Below, one piece after another: positions 24,937 through 31,715 of a stretch of 61,667 nucleotides of DNA. Each line of letters starts with the position of its first letter. Position 1 is the first letter of the stretch. A program made the translations under genes and the position numbers. The notes beneath the pieces were generated by a model. The model searched no databases. It was not told the DNA's origin and was given only the letters and a program-made list of their open reading frames with translations. The stretch comes from Gemmiger sp. An120 (GTDB lineage: Bacteria; Bacillota; Clostridia; Oscillospirales; Ruminococcaceae), in assembly GCF_002160955.1 (NCBI RefSeq), contig NZ_NFLN01000016.1, forward strand, positions 1 to 61,667. The letters run 5' to 3'.

Positions 24937-25515
24937 ATGTACTATCACGCATCGCAAACCGGGGATATTCTTTGTTTGCAGCCCCGGCTTTCCCAGCACG
25001 GGATTCCGCTGGTGTATCTCTCCTCGAAGCGGGAGAATGTTCTGGTATATCTGAGCAATGCGGTGGAAAAATGCTGCCGGGAAACAGGCTTTGCCCATAC
25101 CGGCCGTTGGTCAAAATGGGGTCCCTACGGGTTTACCGAACAGGGGCTGTTGCGGCTGGAGGAATATTACCCGCATGCACTGGAGGATACCTATCAGGGC
25201 GTATCCGCCTACATCTATTCAACAAATCCTACCCAGGGTGTGGAAAACCTGCCGGGTATCACCGATGCCTATGTGTCCAAAACGCCGGTGCCGGTGCTGG
25301 GATGCGAGCGGATTGCCGATGCCTACGCAGAGATTCTGCGCGCGGAGCAGGAAGGGAAAATCGTGATCCACCGCTATGAGGAGATGAGCCCCGCCCAGCT
25401 TGCCTGGATCCGGGACACCGCGCTGCAGGAATACGCCGATCCGCAGACAGGACCGGATTACCGGCATTTCCTTCGCTGTAAGTTTCCGTTTGTGCTGGGC
25501 CTTAAAGACAATTAG
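24937..25515 (+). CDS. Uncharacterised cytoplasmic protein (YYH-start family)
   Basis: 192 residues, no signal or membrane segment. It begins MYYHASQTGDILCLQPRLSQHGIPLVYLSS and continues with NVLVYLSNAVEKCC and FTEQGLLRLEEYYPHALEDTYQGVSAYIY. I know similar proteins only as hypothetical in gut Firmicutes. The Tyr/His-rich start and HG.P.VYLSS pattern loosely recall nucleotide-transfer folds but I cannot assign one. GAGGGC precedes the ATG at 24,937. It has its own promoter and lies between two well-defined operons. Confidence 0.7.
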   Translation: MYYHASQTGDILCLQPRLSQHGIPLVYLSSKRENVLVYLSNAVEKCCRETGFAHTGRWSKWGPYGFTEQGLLRLEEYYPHALEDTYQGVSAYIYSTNPTQGVENLPGITDAYVSKTPVPVLGCERIADAYAEILRAEQEGKIVIHRYEEMSPAQLAWIRDTALQEYADPQTGPDYRHFLRCKFPFVLGLKDN

Positions 25516-25620
25516 CAGATAAAAATAAACAGTGCTAATATTGTGTTGAGAAATGAGAAATGGCTTGATTTAGCCAAAAATCGGGCGAGTTGTGACGGAA
25601 ATATTATTTTTCTGTAAACA

Positions 25621-25647
25621 TTAGCATTCTATGCTTGACAGTGCTAA
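25621..25647. promoter_or_regulatory. CIRCE-like operator (HrcA)
   Basis: TTAGCATTC - 9 bases - CAGTGCTAA, against the CIRCE consensus TTAGCACTC-N9-GAGTGCTAA: one mismatch in each arm. It overlaps the -35 box of the hsp20 promoter, the usual position for HrcA repression. A lone half-site (CAGTGCTAA) lies at 25,530-25,538. Confidence 0.8.
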
Positions 25648-25662
25648 AACTCGGTGGTATAG
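25634..25662 (+). promoter_or_regulatory. Promoter of hsp20
   Basis: TTGACA (25,634-25,639), 17-bp spacer, TATAGT (25,657-25,662), with the -35 box inside the CIRCE-like operator. Confidence 0.85.
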
Positions 25663-25755
25663 TATAAGCGTACCAAAGGAACGGAGCCCCAAAGAGAGGC
25701 CCGGGCCGGGTACCCGCAACACAAGAAAGCAACATCAAGAATGGAGGAATGACTT

Positions 25756-26196
25756 ATGTTGCCCAGCATTTTTGGTGAGAACCTGTTTGATGAATTCTTT
25801 GATGACGCCTTTGACCGCCGGCTGTGGAACGGCAGCAACGCCCTGTACGGCAAGCACGCCCGCAACCTGATGAAGACCGATGTGCAGGAAAATGAGAGCG
25901 GCTATACGCTGTCCATTGACCTGCCGGGCTTCAAGAAGGACGAGGTCAACGTGGAACTGAAGGACGGTTATCTGACCGTCAGCGCCCAGAAGGGCCTGGA
26001 CAAGGACGAGACCGACAAGCAAGGCCGGTATATCCGCCGGGAGCGGTACGCCGGTTCCTGCAGCCGCAGCTTCTATGTGGGCGATCTGAAGCCCGAGGAT
26101 ATCCGCGGCAAGTTTGAGTCCGGCGTGCTCACCCTGAGCATGCCCAAGCAGAGCCCGGCTCTGCCGCAGCAGCCCAACCGGATCGCCATTGAGTAA
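25756..26196 (+). CDS. hsp20: Small heat shock protein, Hsp20 family
   Basis: ATP-independent holdase chaperone. 146 residues: short N-terminal arm, alpha-crystallin domain about 38-130 (MKTDVQENESGYTLSIDLPGFKKDEVNVELKDGYLTVSAQK ... GSCSRSFYVGD ... KFESGVLTLSMPK), and a C-terminal NRIAIE tail carrying the I-x-I motif. GGAGG precedes the ATG. Controlled by the CIRCE-like operator, so likely heat-induced through HrcA; followed by a terminator. Confidence 0.97.
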   Translation: MLPSIFGENLFDEFFDDAFDRRLWNGSNALYGKHARNLMKTDVQENESGYTLSIDLPGFKKDEVNVELKDGYLTVSAQKGLDKDETDKQGRYIRRERYAGSCSRSFYVGDLKPEDIRGKFESGVLTLSMPKQSPALPQQPNRIAIE

Positions 26197-26225
26197 CGGC
26201 GCACCGGGATAGCATCACCAAACGC

Positions 26226-26270
26226 GGCCCCCGGTTTTCCGGCATCCGCCCGGAAGACCGGGGGCCTTTT
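26226..26270 (+). terminator. Terminator after hsp20
   Basis: Long stem (26,226-26,242 with 26,250-26,266, near-perfect), then TTTT. A second GC-rich hairpin with a TTTTGTTTTG tail lies at about 26,315-26,367, between hsp20 and the end of the convergent gene. Confidence 0.85.
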
Positions 26271-26378
26271 CGCGTTTCCACCCTCTCCGCCCGGAGAACG
26301 GGCCAAACCGCAGGCGGGGCGCACCGTGGGGAAAAGAATCCCCCCACGGCGCGCCCCGCCGTTTTGTTTTGTTCCTGC

Positions 26379-26744
26379 TCAGCTGCGCCGGGTGCGGCGG
26401 AACATCCACACCCAGGGCAGACAGAGCGCAAACCAGAACAGGCTGTACAGCGGGCAGACCTGCCCCCACAGGTTGCCCCATTGCCGGGAATAGTCCCAGA
26501 CCTGCCAGCCCAGCAGCCGGTTGCACACAAGCCCTGCCGCCAGTTCCAGCAGGGTGATGGCCGCTGCGGCTGCTGCGGCCTGTAGGGCCAGCGGCAGCCG
26601 CAGCCCGTCGCTGATGCCCTCGATCAGCAGCAGCGCCAGCCCGCCGGCCAGCAGCATGGTCCAGTGGGTGGAACCCCGCCAGGCCAACTCCACCGCACCA
26701 TAGCCCAGCGCCCCGGTGCAGAATGTAATTGTCCGTTTCCGCAT
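26379..26744 (-). CDS. CmpB-type (PF06541) small membrane protein
   Basis: 121 residues with four hydrophobic segments. GYGAVELAWRG near 12, LLELAAGLVCNRLLGWQVWDYS near 68 and NLWGQVCPLYSLFWFAL near 94 match the putative ABC-transporter type IV (CmpB, formerly DUF1113) family of Firmicutes. No ABC ATPase is nearby and the function is unproven. The ATG at 26,744 has GGAGGTG 10 bases upstream; that site forms the 3' arm of the hairpin ending the gene before it, so initiation may be blocked in read-through transcripts. Confidence 0.75.
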   Translation of the reverse strand: MRKRTITFCTGALGYGAVELAWRGSTHWTMLLAGGLALLLIEGISDGLRLPLALQAAAAAAAITLLELAAGLVCNRLLGWQVWDYSRQWGNLWGQVCPLYSLFWFALCLPWVWMFRRTRRS

Positions 26745-26752
26745 AGACGAAA

Positions 26753-26787
26753 AACACCTCCGGAGAAGAGTTTTCCCCGGAGGTGTT
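26753..26787 (-). terminator. Terminator of pncB whose 3' arm is the next gene's Shine-Dalgarno
   Basis: AACACCTCCGG (26,753-26,763) pairs with CCGGAGGTGTT (26,777-26,787), 13-base loop, U5 on the minus strand. The minus-strand 3' arm contains GGAGGTG, the ribosome binding site of the gene starting at 26,744. Confidence 0.85.
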
Positions 26788-26806
26788 CCGTTCATACGGA
26801 AAAAAT

Positions 26807-28255
26807 TCAGCGGTTCAGGCCGCGCAGCAGCGCCTGCTGGCAGTCCCACAGCTTCTGGCTCAGGTCCACATAGTAGCGGTGCGGGTTTTCAAAACGGGTC
26901 ACCTCGTCCCACAGGGTGGCCACCTGGGCCGCGCAGTATTCCTGGATGCGGGGCAGGCTGGGGCTTTCGTATACCCGCTTGCCGCCCTGGTAGATGGGGG
27001 TGGTGATGCAGCGGGCGCTGCATCCGGTAAAGGTGCGCTGTTTCCAGGTCTCCACCGGGTCAAACAGGGTGATGCCGTTTTCGGTCTCTACTTCCTCGTC
27101 GTACACCGTCACCAGATCGGCCATGGCCTTGCCGGTCTCGTTGTCGTAGATGCGCCAGACCTTTTTCAGGTGGGGAATGGTCATCTTTTCGATGCTCTCA
27201 CTCACCTTGATCTTGGGAATGTAGCCGCCCTTGTCGTCGCCCACGGCGGCCAGCTTGTACACCCCGCCGAATACCGGGTCGCTCTTGGCGGTGATCATGT
27301 TTTCGCCGATGCCGAAGCTGTCCACCTTGGCCCCCTGCAAAATCAGATCCCGCACAATGTACTCGTCCAGGCTGTTGGAGGCGCAGATGGTGCAGTCGGG
27401 ATAGCCGGCCGCGTCCAGCATCCGCCGGGCCTTCTTGGACAGGTAGGCGATATCGCCCGAGTCGATGCGGATGCCCTTGGGCCGCTTGCCCATGGGTTTC
27501 AATACCTCGTCAAACACCTTGATGGCGTTGGGCACGCCGCTCTTGGTCACGCTGTAGGTGTCAACCAACAGTACACAGGCGTCAGGATATAACTCGGCGT
27601 ATTTTTTGAAAGCCTCATACTCGCTGGGGAACATCTGCACCCAGCTGTGGGCCATGGTGCCGCTGGCCGGAATACCGAAATCCCGGCTGGCCATCACGCA
27701 GCTGGTGGAGCCGCAGCCGCCGATGTAGGCGGCCCGGGCGCCGTACACCGCACCGTCGTAGCCCTGGGCCCGGCGGGCGCCGAACTCCATCACCGGCCGC
27801 CCCTGGGCCGACCGCACGATCCGGTTGGCCTTGGTGGCGATCAGGCACTGGTGGTTGAAGGTGACCAGCAGCAGCGTTTCAATCAGCTGGCATTCAATGG
27901 CCGGGCCCTCCACCGTCACGATCGGCTCCTTGGGGAAGATGGGCATGCCCTCTTCGATGGCCCAGACGTTGCAGTGGAATTGGAAGTTTTCCAGATAGGT
28001 CAGAAACCGCTCGTTGAACACGCCGGTACCCCGCAGAAAGCGGATGTCCTCCGGGGTGAAATGCAGGTTGTCGATGGATTCAATGAACTGGGCCAGGCCC
28101 GCCATGATGGCGAAACCGCCCCCGTCCGGGATGCGGCGGAAGAACATATCAAACACACTGATCTTGTCTTCGTAGCCCTCTTCCAGATACCCGGCCGACA
28201 TGGTCAGCTCGTAAAAGTCCATGATGGTGGTGAGGTTGCGCTGTACGTTGAACAT
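26807..28255 (-). CDS. pncB: Nicotinate phosphoribosyltransferase
   Basis: Makes nicotinate mononucleotide from nicotinate and PRPP, for NAD salvage. 482 residues: MDFYELTMSAGYLE start, PIVTVEGPAIECQLIETLLLV, VMEFGARRAQGYDGAVYGARAAYIGG with the autophosphorylated-His-equivalent region MAHSWVQMF near 210, GIRIDSGDIAYLSKKAR and ICASNSLDEY. Length fits the long Firmicute form. I chose ATG at 28,255 (AAAGG 9 bases upstream); ATG at 28,264 abuts the Shine-Dalgarno. Confidence 0.96.
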   Translation of the reverse strand: MFNVQRNLTTIMDFYELTMSAGYLEEGYEDKISVFDMFFRRIPDGGGFAIMAGLAQFIESIDNLHFTPEDIRFLRGTGVFNERFLTYLENFQFHCNVWAIEEGMPIFPKEPIVTVEGPAIECQLIETLLLVTFNHQCLIATKANRIVRSAQGRPVMEFGARRAQGYDGAVYGARAAYIGGCGSTSCVMASRDFGIPASGTMAHSWVQMFPSEYEAFKKYAELYPDACVLLVDTYSVTKSGVPNAIKVFDEVLKPMGKRPKGIRIDSGDIAYLSKKARRMLDAAGYPDCTICASNSLDEYIVRDLILQGAKVDSFGIGENMITAKSDPVFGGVYKLAAVGDDKGGYIPKIKVSESIEKMTIPHLKKVWRIYDNETGKAMADLVTVYDEEVETENGITLFDPVETWKQRTFTGCSARCITTPIYQGGKRVYESPSLPRIQEYCAAQVATLWDEVTRFENPHRYYVDLSQKLWDCQQALLRGLNR

Positions 28256-28304
28256 CCTGCTCATCCTTTCATTGCGGCCCCGCGGCGCGGAACCGGGGGC
28301 GCCG

Positions 28305-29663
28305 TCAGTACCGGCGGCGGATCTTGTTGCGGTTCTTGCGTTTATCCTGTACGGTGATGGTCACCCAGGCCACGAGGTATCCCACAAAAGCCAGGATGGT
28401 CAGCACCAGTACCACCTTGAAATACCGGCTGCCGAAAAATTCGCTTATCTTGGCGGCCACAAACAGCAGTTCGCTGCGCTCCACGTCCGAGCCGGCCAGC
28501 AGCTCCACCGTGCCCAGCACCTGCCCGCTCAGGGATACGGTCACCGTGCCGACCACGTCCCCCTGCTTGATCGGGGCGGCCACGCTCTCCGGAAGGTCAA
28601 ATACCCGCTGGGTCTCGGTGCCGTCCCCGTCCTTGGGCAGCAGGGTCTGCAGGTCATCCGCCGGGTAGAGCAGCAGGGTGTCGGTCTGGGCGCTGTACTT
28701 GACCTTGACCTCCTCAATGGGCTGCTGGGTGTCCAGCGCCGCCTGGATGGAGAAGCTGTCAAACACCCAGTCCATCATCATATCAGTCTCATACAAGGCC
28801 GGGTTGTACTTGGGGGTGCCGTCGGCATTGGTGTATTTGATGCCGTACTGGTCGCAGCTGTTGGGGCTGTGCAGCACCACGCTGATATAGCTGGCCCCGT
28901 CCTGGGTGTGCCAGCCTGCGTAGTTCTTCCAGTCCTCCAGGCTGCCGGTCTTGCCGCCCTGGGAGTAGCTGCGGTAGAACTCCGCGCCCGCGCTGGGCCG
29001 GATGGTCAGGTTGGTGGTCAGGATCATATAAGGCGCCGTATGCTTGGCGGCGGCGGGCACGTCCCACTTCTCCAGCCGGATGATCTCCTTGAAGATGTCG
29101 TACTCCAGCAGCGCCCGCAGGATCAGGTACATATCCCGGGCGGTGGTCAGGTTGTTCGGGTCCAGACCGCAGGCGTCGGTGAAGGTGGTGCCGGTGCAGC
29201 CCAGTTCCTTGGCCCGGGCGTTCATCATATACACAAAGTTGCTCTGGCTGCCGCCGATGGCGTCCGCCACCATCAGGGCCGCCTCGTTGGCGCTGGGCAG
29301 CAGCATGCAGTACAGCAGGGTGCGCATGGTGTGAGTTTCGCCCTGGCGGATATCCGCATGGGAAGCGTTCTTGCCGTACAGGTAGTTGGTGTGCTCGTAG
29401 GTCAGGGTGGCGGTGGGGGTGTCCAGATCATCCCCGTAGGTTTCCAGCAGCAGCAGCACCGTCATCAGCTTGGTCAGGCTGGCGGCGGAAAGCGGCGTTT
29501 CGCTGTTCTTTTCATATACAATGATGTTGGTGTCCAGGTTCACGATATACACCGCTTCGGCGGCGGGGGTGTAGGTGGAGGTGAACCCGACCGCGCCCGC
29601 GGGCACGGCCAGCAGCGAACAGCCCAGCAGCAGAACGGCCAGGCAGGCGGCGAGTTTTTTCAT
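28305..29663 (-). CDS. Serine-type D-Ala-D-Ala carboxypeptidase (PBP5/DacA-like)
   Basis: Trims peptidoglycan pentapeptides outside the membrane. 452 residues: signal peptide 1-24, peptidase S11 domain with S62-L-T-K65, S124-A-N126 and the KTG motif in SQGGKTGS near 250, a beta-rich C-terminal domain (about 320-400), one membrane helix (about 410-435) and a basic tail KRKNRNKIRRRY. A helix plus basic tail is unlike the amphipathic anchor of E. coli PBP5, but common in Clostridia. AGAGGAAA precedes the ATG. Gene symbol withheld because several paralogues exist in such genomes. Confidence 0.93.
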   Translation of the reverse strand: MKKLAACLAVLLLGCSLLAVPAGAVGFTSTYTPAAEAVYIVNLDTNIIVYEKNSETPLSAASLTKLMTVLLLLETYGDDLDTPTATLTYEHTNYLYGKNASHADIRQGETHTMRTLLYCMLLPSANEAALMVADAIGGSQSNFVYMMNARAKELGCTGTTFTDACGLDPNNLTTARDMYLILRALLEYDIFKEIIRLEKWDVPAAAKHTAPYMILTTNLTIRPSAGAEFYRSYSQGGKTGSLEDWKNYAGWHTQDGASYISVVLHSPNSCDQYGIKYTNADGTPKYNPALYETDMMMDWVFDSFSIQAALDTQQPIEEVKVKYSAQTDTLLLYPADDLQTLLPKDGDGTETQRVFDLPESVAAPIKQGDVVGTVTVSLSGQVLGTVELLAGSDVERSELLFVAAKISEFFGSRYFKVVLVLTILAFVGYLVAWVTITVQDKRKNRNKIRRRY

Positions 29664-29768
29664 ATAGACATTTCCTCTGAAAAGCGATAGAATAAAAAAC
29701 AGGGCCGGCGCGCCGGTATGGCCGAAAAACGGCTTGACGGCGCGGCCCGGGCGCGGATGTTATCCTTT

Positions 29769-29777
29769 ATTATACCA
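29769..29777 (-). promoter_or_regulatory. Extended -10 promoter of the carboxypeptidase gene
   Basis: On the minus strand TGGTATAAT, an extended -10 box about 105 bases before the start. No good -35 box at 17 bp. Confidence 0.5.
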
Positions 29778-29861
29778 GCACAAATTGGAAGAATAAAGGG
29801 TTTTATGGAAAGATTCACAACCCGTCGGCCACAAATTCTGACAAAAAGACGGAGGGTTCCG

Positions 29862-30530
29862 ATGATCTATGTGACCGCCGACACCCACGGCGAGCGGGAA
29901 CGCTTTGAAGAAAAATCCATCCGCCGGCTGAAAAAGGGGGACACCCTGATCGTGCTGGGGGATTTCGGCTTTTTATGGGACGGCAGCAAGGCCGAAAAGA
30001 AAAACCTGGCCTGGCTGGCCCGCCGCCGGTATAAGATCCTGTTTCTGGACGGCTGCCATGACAACTACGACCTGCTGAAAGAATACCCGGTGGAGGATTT
30101 CTGCGGCGGCCGTGCCCGGCACATCGGGGGCAACCTGTACCATGTGCTGCGGGGCAGCGTGCTGGAGCTGGAGGGCAAAAAGCTGCTCTGCTTCGGCGGC
30201 GGCGAAAGCTTCGATAAGGAAGAGCTGGAGGAAGGCCTGAACTGGTGGCGGGCCGAGATGCCCACCAGCGACGAGCTGGACTGGTGCGACGACAATCTGG
30301 CCGCCTGCGGCGATCAGGTGGACTACATACTCACCCACGACGCCCCCGCCCGTCTGCTGGAGTTCAGCCAGATGGCCGAAAAGCCCCAGGTCAACTGGCT
30401 GCACGCCTTTTTCGACCGGCTGACCACCCGGGTACAGTATAAGGTGTGGTACTTCGGCCGCTATCACCGGGACCTGCACCTGACCCAGAAAGCCCGCGCG
30501 GTTTTCTGCGACGTGATCCCTCTGGAATAA
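29862..30530 (+). CDS. Calcineurin-like metallophosphoesterase
   Basis: 222 residues. The ordered metal motifs are D7-x-H9 (MIYVTADTHGE), GDFGFLWDG near 37, GCHDNYD near 66 (usually GNHD; Asn replaced by Cys), LTHDAP near 158 and FGRYHRDLH near 199 (usually GHxH). It binds two metal ions and probably cleaves a phosphoester; substrate unknown. Asn in GNHD bridges to phosphate, so its loss may slow or retune activity. The ATG at 29,862 has GGAGGG 7 bases upstream. Ends in a bidirectional terminator. Confidence 0.88.
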   Translation: MIYVTADTHGERERFEEKSIRRLKKGDTLIVLGDFGFLWDGSKAEKKNLAWLARRRYKILFLDGCHDNYDLLKEYPVEDFCGGRARHIGGNLYHVLRGSVLELEGKKLLCFGGGESFDKEELEEGLNWWRAEMPTSDELDWCDDNLAACGDQVDYILTHDAPARLLEFSQMAEKPQVNWLHAFFDRLTTRVQYKVWYFGRYHRDLHLTQKARAVFCDVIPLE

Positions 30531-30536
30531 AAAAGC

Positions 30537-30577
30537 ACCGCCGCGCCGGGAGAGCGTTTCTCCGGCGCGGCGGTTTT
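30537..30577. terminator. Bidirectional terminator between convergent genes
   Basis: 13-bp stem (30,537-30,549 with 30,562-30,574), A run before and T run after. Confidence 0.92.
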
Positions 30578-30578
30578 G

Positions 30579-31202
30579 TCATACAGAGGTCAGGATGTGC
30601 CATACATCACGGCCTGTAAAACCACAGACCCGGTAAAGCTGCTCCGGATTAGTGGGATTGCCGCACCGGCCGGATACGGTGGCGAAATCTGCCCGGCCCT
30701 GCATACGCCGCAACAGTTCGCAGACCAGCCAACGGCCCAGCCCACATCCCCGGTATTCCGGCGATACCTGAATCCATTCCAGAATGCCCTTCCGGATCTC
30801 CCGGTCCAGATCGGCAATGCCGGTCGCGGCCACCGCGCCGGTCCGGCTGTCTTTTGCCGCAATCCACAGGGTGGGATCGTATACCGTCCGGTTGGTGAAT
30901 TGCCGCAATTCGGATTCGGTCACGCCGATATCCTGATAGCAGCTGCTGATATGTGAGGCGTACTCCGAAAGGGAAAGAGCGCAGGGGGAAAATCCCTCCG
31001 GCAGCTGGGGCGCGGGCACAGCTTTCAAGTTGTGCCGCAGACGGAAATACGGTTCATCCTGACAGTCAGGATAATTCGCCGGGATAAAATCTTCCTCGTG
31101 TATGAGCACTGTCCCCGGCGGCGGCACAATCCGGCAGGCTTTCCAGTAAGGGAGTGACGAAGCACGGCAGGGGTCGGCAAGATAAGCCTGTTTGGTAAGC
31201 AT
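30579..31202 (-). CDS. GNAT family N-acetyltransferase
   Basis: 207 residues. The acetyl-CoA fold is in the C-terminal half: WIAAKDSRTGAVAATGIADLDRE, then ILEWIQVSPEYRGCGLGRWLVCELLRRM with the pyrophosphate-binding R-G-x-G-L-G, and the end NPTNPEQLYRVCGFTGRDVWHIL. The N-terminal 100 residues are less conserved. Substrate unknown. It lies 32 bases downstream of the NUDIX gene and may be co-transcribed with it. Confidence 0.9.
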   Translation of the reverse strand: MLTKQAYLADPCRASSLPYWKACRIVPPPGTVLIHEEDFIPANYPDCQDEPYFRLRHNLKAVPAPQLPEGFSPCALSLSEYASHISSCYQDIGVTESELRQFTNRTVYDPTLWIAAKDSRTGAVAATGIADLDREIRKGILEWIQVSPEYRGCGLGRWLVCELLRRMQGRADFATVSGRCGNPTNPEQLYRVCGFTGRDVWHILTSV

Positions 31203-31234
31203 GAGGGCCGCCTTTCTCCGGTGTAAAAACCGGC

Positions 31235-31711
31235 TTATTCATATTCCGCCTGCAGTGTGAAGGTTTGGGGCAGGTCAAAAATCTTCTTTTTCAGAAAAAT
31301 CGGGTAAAAATATTCCTGCTGCAATTGTTCACAGGCCAGCCACTGGAAGGTGTGCTGGTGCTTGCCCTCCGGCAGGGAAAACCGCTCGCCCCGGCGGAGC
31401 AGATCGGTATGGGAGACATCCACCAGAAAATACAGGCAGAGTTCGTGATAGTGCAGCCCGTCCACGTCTTCCTGAAAAAAGCCCTGGTTCAGCCAGAGCG
31501 GGCGGACGATCCGGGCGGTAATCCGCAGTTCTTCTGCCAGCTCCCGCAAGACAGCCTGTTCGGCTGTCTCGCCCATCTGAACGCGGCCGCCGGGCAGGTA
31601 AAAATAGGGGGAGCGCTCATCCCGCATTGCCAGGATCTTTCCCTCATGCAGGATTACAGCGCAGGCCCGGTAGTTGAATTTTGCGTTTCCGTTTTGAAAA
31701 GAAATATCCAT
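31235..31711 (-). CDS. NUDIX hydrolase
   Basis: 158 residues; hydrolyses a nucleoside-diphosphate-linked compound. The Nudix box runs GGRVQMGETAEQAVLRELAEEL (residues about 41-62) with the metal-binding R-E-L-A-E-E. Preceded by FNYRACAVILHEGKILAMRDE. Substrate not predictable. GAGGTG precedes the ATG. It is the last host gene before the prophage; its promoter would be between it and the integrase gene, so insertion of the phage may have changed its control. Confidence 0.93.
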   Translation of the reverse strand: MDISFQNGNAKFNYRACAVILHEGKILAMRDERSPYFYLPGGRVQMGETAEQAVLRELAEELRITARIVRPLWLNQGFFQEDVDGLHYHELCLYFLVDVSHTDLLRRGERFSLPEGKHQHTFQWLACEQLQQEYFYPIFLKKKIFDLPQTFTLQAEYE

Positions 31712-31715
31712 GTTT

